Below are positions 47,601-60,300 of a stretch of 64,000 bases of DNA, piece by piece. Position 1 is the first letter of the stretch. Each line of letters opens with the position of its first letter. The position numbers were made by a program, and so were the translations under genes. Under the pieces are notes generated by a model, which saw only the letters and a list, made by a program, of their open reading frames with translations, ran no database searches and was not told where the DNA came from. The stretch is from Gordius sp. MW1 (Eukaryota; Nematomorpha; Gordioida; Gordea; Gordiidae), in assembly GCA_964036665.1 (NCBI GenBank), contig OZ038527.1, positions 17,320,221-17,384,220 of the forward strand. Direction: 5' to 3'.

Positions 47601-50600
47601 TTTAGAAACTTACATAAACGATGAAAATAAATCCGTAATGCGCCTGCCATCCCTCCTCTCCACCCCACCGTCCTTCGATTGGAAGATCTGGAAAAATATA
47701 ATTTGGACAATTTATTTTATAAGTCTATAAACATGAGAAATATTGTCTATTTTATACATTTTTAGAAACTTACATAAACGATGAAAATAAATCCGTAATG
47801 CGCCCGCCAACCCTCCTCTCCACCCCACCGTCCTTCGATTGGAAGATCTGGATACACATAATTTGTACAATTTATTTTATTATAGTCTATCAACATATGA
47901 AATATTGTCTATTTTATACATTTTAGAAACTTACATAAACGATGAAAATAAATCCGTAATGCGCCCGCCATCCCTCCTCTCCACCCCACCGTCCTTCGAT
48001 TGGAAGATCTGGAAAAATATAATTTGGACAATTTATTTTATAAGTCTATAAACATGAGAAATATTGTCTATTTTATACATTTTTAGAAACTTACATAAAC
48101 GATGAAAATAAATCCGTAATGCGCCCGCCATCCCTCCTCTCCACCCCACCGTCCTTCGATTGGAAGATCTGGATACACATAATTTGTACAATTTATTTTA
48201 TTATAGTCTATCAACATATGAAATATTGTCTATTTTATACATTTTAGAAACTTACATAAACGATGAAAATAAATCCGTAATGCGCCCGCCATCCCTCCTC
48301 TCCACCCCACCGTCCTTCGATTGGAAGATCTGGAAAAATATAATTTGGACAATTTATTTTATAAGTCTATAAACATGAGAAATATTGTCTATTTTATACA
48401 TTTTTAGAAACTTACATAAACGATGAAAATAAATCCGTAATGCGCCCGCCATCCCTCCTCTCCACCCCACCGTCCTTCGATTGGAAGATCTGGAAAAATA
48501 TAATTTAGACAATTTATTTGATTATAGTCTATCAACATATGAAATATTGCCTATATTATACATTTTAGAAACTTACATAAACGATGAAAATAAATCCGTA
48601 ATGCGCCCGCCATTCCTCCTCTCCACCCCACCGTCCTTCGATTGGAAGATCTGGATACACATAATTTGGACAATTTATTTTATTATAGTCTATAAACATG
48701 AGAAATATTGTCTATTTTATACATTTTTAGAAACTTACATAAACGATGAAAATAAATCCGTAATGCGCCCGCCATCCCTCCTCTCCACCCCACCGTCCTT
48801 CGATTGGAAGATCTGGAAAAATAATTTGGACAATTTATTTTATAAGTCTATAAACATGAGAAATATTGTCTATTTTATAAATTTTTAGAAACTTACATAA
48901 ACGATGAAAATAAATCCGTAATGCGCCCGCCATCCCTCCTCTCCACCCCACCGTCCTTCGATTAGAAGATCTGGAAAAATATAATTTGGACAATTTATTT
49001 TATAAGTCTATAAACATGAGAAATATTGTCTATTTTATACATTTTTAGAAACTTACATAAACGATGAAAATAAATCCGTAATGCGCCCGCCATCCCTCCT
49101 CTCCACCCCACCGTCCTTCGATTGGAAGATCTGGAAAAATATAATTTGGACAATTTATTTTATAAGTCTATAAACATGAGAAATATTGTCTATTTTATAC
49201 ATTTTTAGAAACTTACATAAACGATGAAAATAAATCCGTAATGCGCCCGCCATCCCTCCTCTCCACCCCACCGTCCTTCGATTGGAAGATCTGGATACAC
49301 ATAATTTGTACAATTTATTTTATTATAGTCTATCAACATATGAAATATTGTCTATTTTATACATTTTAGAAACTTACATAAACGATGAAAATAAATCCGT
49401 AATGCGCCCGCCATCCCTCCTCTCCACCCCACCGTCCTTCGATTGGAAGATCTGGAAAAATATAATTTGGACAATTTATTTTATAAGTCTATAAACATGA
49501 GAAATATTGTCTATTTTATACATTTTTAGAAACTTACATAAACGATGAAAATAAATCCGTAATGCGCCCGCCATCCCTCCTCTCCACTTCACCGTCCTTC
49601 GATTGGAAGATCTGGAAAAATATAATTTAGACAATTTATTTGATTATAGTCTATCAACATATGAAATATTGCCTACATTATACATTTTAGAAACTTACAT
49701 AAACGATGAAAATAAATCCGTAATGCGCCCGCCATTCCTCCTCTCCACCCCACCGTCCTTCGATTTTAAGATCTGGATACACATAATTTGGACAATTTAT
49801 TTTATTATAGTCTATAAACATGAGAAATATTGTCTATTTTATACATTTTTAGAAACTTACATAAACGATGAAAATAAATCCGTAATGCGCCCGCCATCCC
49901 TCCTCTCCACCCCACCGTCCTTCGATTGGAAGATCTGGATACACATAATTTGGACAATTTATTTTATATAGTCTATAAACATGAGAAATATTGTCTATAT
50001 TATACATTTCGAAACTTACATAAACGATGAAAATAAATCCGTAATGCGCCCGCCATCCCTCCTCTCCACCCCACCGTCCTTCGATTGGAAGATCTGGAAA
50101 AATATAATTTGGACAATTTATTTTATTATAGTCTATAAACATGAGAAATATTGTCTATATTATACATTTTAGAAACTTACATAAACGATGAAAATAAATC
50201 CGTAATGCGCCCGCCATCCCTCCTCTCCACCCCACCATCCTTCGATTGGAAGATCTGGAAAAATAATTTGGACAATTTATTTTATAAGTCTATAAACATG
50301 AGAAATATTGTCTATTTTATAAATTTTTAGAAACTTACATAAACGATGAAAATAAAGCCGTAATGCGCCCGCCATCCCTCCTCTCCACCCCACCGTCCTT
50401 CGATTGGAAGATCTGGAAAAATATAATTTGGACAATTTATTTTACAAGTCTATAAACATGAGAAATATTGTCTATTTTATACATTTTTAGAAACTTAAAC
50501 GATGAAAATAAATCCGTAATGCGCCCGCCATCCCTCCTCTCCACCCCACCGTCCTTCGATTGGAAGATCTGGATACACATAATTTGGACAATTGATTTGA

Positions 50601-53600
50601 TTATAGTCTATCAACATATGAAATATTGTCTATTTTATACATTTTAGAAACTTACATAAACGATGAAAATAAATCCGTAATGCGCCCGCGATCCCTCCTC
50701 GACACCCCACCATCCTTCGATTGGAAGATCTGGAAAAATATAATTTGGACAATTTATTTTATTATAGTCTATAAACATGAGAAATATGATCTATTTTATA
50801 CATTTTAGAAACTTACATAAACGATGAAAATAAATCCGTAATGCGCCCGCCATCCCTCCTCTCCACCCCACCGTCCTTCGATTGGAAGATCTGGATACAC
50901 ATAATTTGTACAATTTATTTGATCATAGTCTATCAACATATGAAGTATTGTCTATTTTATACATTTTAGAAACTTACATAAACGATGAAAATAAATCCGT
51001 AATGCGCCCGCGATCCCTCCTCGACACCCCACCGTCCTTCGATTGGAAGACTGGAAAAATATAATTTGGACAATTTATTTGATTATAGTCTATAAACATG
51101 AGAAATATTGTCTATTATATACAACTTACATAAACGATGAAAATAAATCCGTAATGCGCCCGCCATCCCTCCTCTCCACCCCACCGTCCTTCGATTGGAA
51201 GATCTGGATACACATAATTTGGACAATTTATTTGATTATAGTTTATCAACATATGAAATATTGCCTATATTATACATTTAGAAACTTACATAAACGATAA
51301 ATAAATCCGTAATGCGCCCGCCATCCCTCCTCTCCACCCAACCGTCCTTCGATTGGAAGATCTGGATACACATAATTTGTACAATTTATTTTATTATAGT
51401 CTATCAACATATGAAATATTGTCTATTTTATACATTTTAGAAACTTACATAAACGATGAAAATAAATCCCTAATGCGCCCGCGATCCCTCCTCGACACCC
51501 CACCGTCCTTCGATTGGAAGATCTGGAAAAATATAATTTGGACAATTTATTTGATTATAGTCTATTACATATGAAATATTGTCTATTTTATACATTTTAG
51601 AAACTTACATAAACGATGAAAAAAAATCCGTAATGCGCCCGCGATCCCTCCTCGACACGCCACCGTCCTTCGATTGGAAGATCTGGAAAAATATAATTTG
51701 GACAATTTATTTTATTATAGTATATAAACATGAGAAATATTGTCTATTATATATAACTTACATAAACGATGAAAATAAATCCGTAATGCGCCCGCCATCC
51801 CTCCTCTCCACCCCACCGTCCTTCGATTGGAAGATCTGGATACACATAATTTGGACAATTTATTTTATTATAGTCTATAAACATGAGAAATATTGTCTAT
51901 ATTATACATTTTTAGAAACTTACATAAACGATGAAAATAAATCCGTAATGCGCCCGCCATCCCTCCTCTCCACCCCACCGTCCTTCGATTGGAAGATCTG
52001 GATACACATAATTTGTACAATTTATTTTATTATAGTCTATAAACATGAGAAATATTGTCTATTTTATAAATTTTTAGAAACTTACATAAACGATGAAAAT
52101 AAATCCGTAATGCGCCCGCCATCCCTTCTCTCCACCCCACCGTCCTTCGATTGGAAGATCTGGAAAAATATAATTTGGACAATTTATTTTATAAGTCTAT
52201 AAACATGAGAAATATTGTCTATTTTATACATTTTTAGAAACTTACATAAACGATGAAAATAAATCCGTAATGCGCCCGCCATCCCTCCTCTCCACCCCAC
52301 CGTCCTTCGATTGGAAGATCTGGAAAAATATAATTTGGAAAATTTATTTTATAAGTCTATAAACATGAGAAATATTGTCTATTTTATACATTTTTAGAAA
52401 CTTACATAAACGATGAAAATAAATCCGTAATACGCCCGCCATCCCTCCTCTCCACCCCACCGTCCTTCGATTGGAAGATCTGGATACACATAATTTGTAC
52501 AATTTATTTTATTATAGTCTATCAACATATGAAATATTGTCTATTTTATACATTTTAGAAACTTACATAAACGATGAAAATAAATCCGTAATGCGCCCGC
52601 CATCCCTCCTCTCCACCCCACCGTCCTTCGATTGGAAGATCTGGAAAAATATAATTTGGACAATTTATTTTATAAGTCTATAAACATGAGAAATATTGTC
52701 TATTTTATACATTTTTAGAAACTTACATAAACGATGAAAATAAATCCGTAATGCGCCCGCCATCCCTCCTCTCCACCCCACCGTCCTTCGATTGGAAGAT
52801 CTGGAAAAATATAATTTAGACAATTTATTTGATTATAGTCTATCAACATATGAAATATTGCCTATATTATACATTTTAGAAACTTACATAAACGATGAAA
52901 ATAAATCCGTAATGCGCCCGCCATTCCTCCTCTCCACCCCACCGTCCTTCGATTGGAAGATCTGGATACACATAATTTGGACAATTTATTTTATTATAGT
53001 CTATAAACATGAGAAATATTGTCTATTTTATACATTTTTAGAAACTTACATAAACGATGAAAATAAATCCGTAATGCGCCCGCCATCCCTCCTCTCCACC
53101 CCACCGTCCTTCGATTGGAAGATCTGGATACACATAATTTGGACAATTTATTTTATATAGTCTATAAACATGAGAAATATTGTCTATATTATACATTTAG
53201 AAACTTACATAAACGATGAAAATAAATCCGTAATGCGCCCGCCATCCCTCCTCTCCACCCCACCGTCCTTCGATTGGAAGATCTGGAAAAATATAATTTG
53301 GACAATTTATTTTATTATAGTCTATAAACATGAGAAATATTGTCTATATTATACATTTTAGAAACTTACATAAACGATGAAAATAAATCCGTAATGCGCC
53401 CGCCATCCCTCCTCTCCACCCCACCGTCCTTCGATTGGAAGATCTGGAAAAATATAATTTGGACAATTTATTTTACAAGTCTATAAACATGAGAAACATT
53501 GTCTATTTTATACATTTTTAGAAACTTAAACGATGAAAATAAATCCGTAATGCGCCCGCCATCCCTCCTCTCCACCCCACCGTCCTTCGATTGGAAGATC

Positions 53601-53605
53601 TGGAT

Positions 53606-54390
53606 CAGAGGTCAGATTTGTTAGAATTTTTCAGCCCGAACCCGGCCCGGCCCGATTTTATAATTAATCTGCCCGCCCGAGCCCGCCCGAACCCATCTAA
53701 GTGTCCGCCCGGGCCCGCCCGAATCGTTAAAGCTGCCCGAATTGCCCGGCCCGAAATATTAAATTTGCCCGTTAGTCCCGAATTTGTGAGGTCGCAAACA
53801 GAGGTCGGATTTGTTAAAATTTTTCTGCCCAAACCCGGCCCGGTCTAAATTTTTAACGCCTGAACCCTTCTAAGTGTCAGCTCAGCCATGCCCAAACCAT
53901 TAGAGCTGCCCGGCCTTATTAATAAAATTTGCCCGTGACTAGAAATTATCCAATCCCAAAATCTTTTAACCACTATTACAAAATAAGCATTAAATAAAGA
54001 CATATTGATCAGAACATCTTTTATAATATAATATGAAAATTAAAAATTTTTGATCTTGAGATAAACCAGTAAACTAATTTATTCGAAATAACATAAAATT
54101 TAATTCTGAAGAAGTTAAAATTAGGATTTAGGACATTATATAAACGCACGATAAGGATTTAAGCGACAGAAAAAAATCTAGTCAAATTTATTATGGCCCA
54201 AAATTGTTTATAAGCGAATTTTTCTTTTTTCGAGGAAAATCAATTTGATAAAATTTTTGGCATGCCCGAATTGCCCGAATCTTATCAGCGTGCCCGCCCG
54301 GGCCCGTCCGAAAAGTAAAACTTAAGACAGTTGCCCGGCCCGGCCCGGCCCGTGGGCCGGGCCGGGCGGGCCGGGCATTTCTGACCTCTG
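53606..54390. mobile_element. 785-bp hAT element inserted in the satellite
   Basis: Perfect 11-bp inverted termini CAGAGGTCAGA lie at 53606-53616 and, inverted, at 54380-54390. The flanks are a perfect 8-bp duplication ATCTGGAT (53598-53605 and 54391-54398) cut from the monomer word GAAGATCTGGATACAC. Subterminal zones are dense in CCCGGCCCGGCCC-type words and the middle is AT-rich. A second, internal copy of the left end starts at 53799 (CAGAGGTCGGATTTGTTAAA). No transposase ORF. It is the same family as the outer element 24045-27630. Confidence 0.95.
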
Positions 54391-57300
54391 ATCTGGATAC
54401 ACATAATTTGGACAATTGATTTGATTATAGTCTATCAACATATGAAATATTGTCTATTTTATACATTTTAGAAACTTACATAAACGATGAAAATAAATCC
54501 GTAATGCGCCCGCGATCCCTCCTCGACACCCCACCATCCTTCGATTGGAAGATCTGGAAAAATATAATTTGGACAATTTATTTTATTATAGTCTATAAAC
54601 ATGAGAAATATGATCTATTTTATACATTTTAGAAACTTACATAAACGATGAAAATAAATCCGTAATGCGCCCGCCATCCCTCCTCTCCACCCCACCGTCC
54701 TTCGATTGGAAGATCTGGATACACATAATTTGTACAATTTATTTGATCATAGTCTATCAACATATGAAGTATTGTCTATTTTATACATTTTAGAAACTTA
54801 CATAAACGATGAAAATAAATCCGTAATGCGCCCGCGATCCCTCCTCGACACCCCACCGTCCTTCGATTGGAAGACTGGAAAAATATAATTTGGACAATTT
54901 ATTTGATTATAGTCTATAAACATGAGAAATATTGTCTATTATATACAACTTACATAAACGATGAAAATAAATCCGTAATGCGCCCGCCATCCCTCCTCTC
55001 CACCCCACCGTCCTTCGATTGGAAGATCTGGATACACATAATTTGGACAATTTATTTGATTATAGTTTATCAACATATGAAATATTGCCTATATTATACA
55101 TTTAGAAACTTACATAAACGATAAATAAATCCGTAATGCGCCCGCCATCCCTCCTCTCCACCCCACCGTCCTTCGATTGGAAGATCTGGATACACATAAT
55201 TTGTACAATTTATTTGATTATAGTCTATCAACATATAAAATATTGTCTATTTTATACATTTTAGAAACTTACATAAACGATGAAAATAAATCCGTAATGC
55301 GCCCGCGATCCCTCCTCGACACCCCACCGTCCTTCGATTGGAAGATCTGGAAAAATATAATTTGGACAATTTATTTGATTATAGTCTATTACATATGAAA
55401 TATTGTCTATTTTATACATTTTAGAAACTTACATAAACGATGAAAAAAAATCCGTAATGCGCCCGCGATCCCTCCTCGACACGCCACCGTCCTTCGATTG
55501 GAAGATCTGGAAAAATATAATTTGGACAATTTATTTTATTATAGTCTATAAACATGAGAAATATTGTCTATTATATATAACTTACATAAACGATGAAAAT
55601 AAATCCGTAATGCGCCCGCCATCCCTCCTCTCCACCCCACCGTCCTTCGATTGGAAGATCTGGATACACATAATTTGGACAATTTATTTTATTATAGTCT
55701 ATAAACATGAGAAATATTGTCTATATTATACATTTTAGAAACTTACATAAACGATGAAAATAAATCCGTAATGCGCTTGCCATCCCTCCTCTCCACCCCA
55801 CCGTCCTTCAATTGGAAGATCTGGATACACATAATTTGGACAATTTATTTTAATATAGTCTATAAACATGAGAAATATTGTCTATTTTATACATTTTTAG
55901 AAACTTACATAAACGATGAAAATAAATCCATAATGCGCCCGCCATCCCTCCTCTCCACCCCACCGTCCTTCGATTGGAAGATCTGGAAAAATATAATTTG
56001 GACAATTTATTTTAATATAGTCTATAAACATGAGAAATATTGTCTATTTTATACATTTTTAGAAACTTACAATCCATAATGCGCCCGCCATCCCTCCTCT
56101 CCACCCTACCGTCCTTCGATTGGAAGATCTGGATACACATAATTTAGACAATTTATTTGATTATAGTCTATCAACATATGAAATATTGCCTATATTATAC
56201 ATTTTAGAAACTTACATAAACGATGAAAATAAATCCGTAATGCGCCCGCCATCCCTCCTCTCCACCCCACCGTCCTTCGATTGGAAGATCTGGAAAAATA
56301 TAATATGGACAATTTATTTTATTATAGTCTATAAACATGAGAAATATTGTCTATATTATACATTTTAGAAACTTACATAAACGATGAAAATAAATCCGTA
56401 ATGCGCCCGCCATCCCTCCTCTCCACCCCACCGTCCTTCGATTGGAACATCTGGAAAAATATAATTTGGACAATTTATTTTATAAGTCTATAAACATGAG
56501 AAATATTGTCTATTTTATACATTTTTAGAAACTTACATAAACGATGAAAATAAATCCGTAATGCGCCCGCCATCCCTCCTCTCCACCCCACCGTCCTTCG
56601 ATTGGAAGATCTGGAAAAATATAATTTGGACAATTTATTTTATAAGTCTATAAACATGAGAAATATTGTCTATTTTATACATTTTTAGAAACTTACATAA
56701 ACGATGAAAATAAATCCGTAATGCGCCCGCCATCCCTCCTCTCCACCCCACCGTCCTTCGATTGGAAGATCTGGATACACATAATTTGGACAATTTATTT
56801 TATTATAGTCTATAAACATGAGAAATATTGTCTATATTATACATTTTAGAAACTTACATAAACGATGAAAATAAATCCGTAATGCGCCCGCCATCCCTCC
56901 TCTCCACCCCACCGTCCTTCGATTGGAAGATCTGGATACACATAATTTGTACAATTTATTTGATCATAGTCTATCAACATATGAAATATTGTCTATTTTA
57001 TACATTTTAGAAACTTACATAAACGATGAAAATAAATCCGTAATGCGCCCGCGATCACTCCTCGACACCCCACCGTCCTTCGATTGGAAGATCTGGAAAA
57101 ATATAATTTGGACAATTTATTTTATTATAGTCTATCAACATGAGAAATATTGTCTATTTTATATTAGAAACTTACATAAACGATGAAAATAAATCCGTAA
57201 TGCGCCCGCCATTCCTCCTCTCCACCCCACCGTCCTTCGATTGGAAGATCTGGATACACATAATTTGGACAATTTATTTTATTATAGTCTATAAACATGA

Positions 57301-60300
57301 GAAATATTGTCTATATTATACATTTAGAAACTTACATAAACGATGAAAATAAATCCGTAATGCGCCCGCCATCCCTCCTCTCCACCCCACCGTCCTTCGA
57401 TTGGAAGATCTGGAAAAATATAATTTGGACAATTTATTTTATTATAGTCTATAAACATGAGAAATATTGTCTATATTATACATTTTAGAAACTTACATAA
57501 ACGATGAAAATAAATCCGTAATGCGCCCGCCATCCCTCCTCTCCACCCCACCGTCCTTCGATTGGAAGATCTGGAAAAATATAATTTGGACAATTTATTT
57601 TATAAGTCTATAAACATGAGAAATATTGTCTATTTTATGAATTTTTAGAAACTTACATAAACGATGAAAATAAATCCGTAATGCGCCCGCCATCCCTCCT
57701 CTCCACCCCACCGTCCTTCGATTGGAAGATCTGGAAAAATATAATTTGGACAATTTATTTTATAAGTCTATAAACATGAGAAATATTGTCTATTTTATAC
57801 ATTTTTAGAAACTTACATAAACGATGAAAATAAATCCGTAATGCGCCCGCCATCCCTCCTCTCCACCCCACCGTCCTTCGATTGGAAGATCTGGATACAC
57901 ATAATTTGGACAATTTATTTTATTATAGTCTATAAACATGAGAAATATTGTCTATTTTATACATTTTTAGAAACTTACATAAACGATGAAAATAAATCCG
58001 TAATGCGCCCGCCATCCCTCCTCTCCACCCCACCGTCCTTCGATTGGAAGATCTGGATACACATAATTTGGACAATTGATTTGATTATAGTCTATCAACA
58101 TATGAAATATTGTCTATTTTATACATTTTAGAAACTTACATAAACGATGAAAATAAATCCGTAATGCGCCCGCGATCCCTCCTCGACACCCCACCGTCCT
58201 TCGATTAGAAGATCTGGAAAAATATAATTTGGACAATTTATTTTATTATAGTCTATAAACATGAGAAATATTGTCTATTTTATACATTTTAGAAACTTAC
58301 ATAAACGATGAAAATAAATCCGTAATGCGCCCGCCATCCCTCCTCTCCACCCCACCGTCCTTCGATTGGAAGATCTGGATAAACATAATTTTGACAATTT
58401 ATTTTATCAGAGTCTATAAACAGGAGAAATATTGTCTATTTTATACATTTTTAGAAACTTACATAAACGATGAAAATAAATCCGTAATGCGCCCGCCATC
58501 CCTCCTCTCCACCCCACAGTCCTTCAATTGGAAGATCTGGATACACATAATTTGTACAATTTATTTTATTATAGTCTATCAACATATGAAATATTGTCTA
58601 TTTTATACATTTTAGAAACTTACATAAACGATGAAAATATCCGTAGCCCGCCATCCCTCCTCTCCACCCCACCGTCCTTCGATTGGAACATCTGGATACA
58701 CATAATTTGGACAATTTGTTTTATTATAGTCTATAAACATGAGAATATTGTCTATTTTATACATTTTTAGAAACTTACATAAACGATGAAAATAAATTCA
58801 TAATGCGCCCGCCATCCCTCCTCTCCACCCCACCGTCCTTCGATTGGAAGATCTGGAAAAATATAATTTGGACAATTTATTTTATTATAGTCTATAAACA
58901 TGAGAAATATTGTCTATTTTATACAGTTTTAGAAAGTTACATAAACGATGAAAATAAATCCATAATGCGCCCGCCATCCCTCCTCTCCACCCCACCGTCC
59001 TTCGATTGGAAGATCTGGATACACATAATTTGTACAATTTATTTTATTATAGTCTATCAACATATGAAATATTGTCTATATTATACATTTTAGAAACTTA
59101 CATAAACGATGAAAATAAATCCATAATGCGCCCGCCATCCCTCCTCTCCACCCCACCGTCCTTCGATTGGAAGATCTGGAAAAATATAATTTGGACAATT
59201 TATTTTATTATAGTCTATCAACATGAGAAATATTGTCTATTTTATACATTTTAGAAACTTACATAAACGATGAAAATAAATCCCTAATGCGCCCGCCATC
59301 CCTCCTCTCTACCCTACCGTCCTTCGATTGGAAGATCTGGAAAAATATAATTTCGACAATTTATTTTATTATAGTCTATAAACATGAGAAATATTGTCTA
59401 TTTTATACATTTTTAGAAACTTACATAAACGATGAAAATAAATCCGTAATGCGCCCGCCATCCCTCCTCTCCACCCCACCGTCCTTCGATTGGAAGATCT
59501 GGATACACATAATTTGTACAATTTATTTTATTATAGTCTATCAACATATGAAATATTGTCTATTTTATACATTTTAGAAACTTACATAAACGATGAAAAT
59601 AAATCCGTAATGCGCCCGCCATCCCTCCTCTCCACCCCACCGTCCTTCGATTGGAAGATCTGGAAAAATATAATTTGGAAAATTTATTTTATAAGTCTAT
59701 AAACATGAGAAATATTGTCTATTTTATACATTTTTAGAAACTTACATAAACGATGAAAATAAATCCGTAATGCGCCCGCCATCCCTCCTCTCCACCCCAC
59801 CGTCCTTCGATTGGAAGATCTGGATACACATAATTTGTACAATTTATTTTATTATAGTCTATCAACATATGAAATATTGCCTATATTATACATTTTAGAA
59901 ACTTGCATAAACGATGAAAATAAATCCGCAATGCGCCCGCCATCCCTTCTCTCCACCCCACCGTCCTTCGATTGGAAGATCTGGAAAAATATAATTTGGA
60001 CAATTTATTTTATATGTCTATAAACATGAGAAATATTGTCTATTTTATACATTTTTAGAAACTTACATAAACGATGAAAATAAATCCGTAATGCGCCCGC
60101 CATCCCTCCTCTCCACCCCACCGTCCTTCGATTGGAAGATCTGGAAAAATATAATTTGGAAAGTTTATTTTATAAGTCTATAAACATGAGAAATATTGTC
60201 TATTTTATACATTTTTAGAAACTTACATAAACGATGAAAATAAATCCGTAATGCGCCCGCCATCCCTCCTCTCCACCCCACCGTCCTTCGATTGGAAGAT

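Larger units (their letters stand above)
28083..53605 (+). repeat. satellite array, about 155-162-bp monomer, left part
   Basis: Monomers are head to tail without interruption, each carrying a GC-rich box (CATCCCTCCTCTCCACCCCA, then TTCGATTGGAAGATCTGG with a BglII-type AGATCT) and an AT-rich half. Measured spacings of the TTCGATTGG word are 162 bp (28681, 28843, 29005, 29167) for units containing GGATACACATAATTTG, and 160 bp for units with GGAAAAATATAATTTG and TTATAAGTC. Other variants have CGCGATCCCTCCTCGACACC, CTATCAACATATG, TATATACAACTTAC, ATAAAGCCG, or a CAT/A deletion giving AACTTAAACG. The second monomer at the left edge is shortened. No transposon or gene interrupts this part. Confidence 0.97.

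Noticed and set aside
53591-54415. ORFs on both strands within the hAT element in the array
   Set aside because: They are translations of the GC-rich subterminal repeats. No transposase motif is present.
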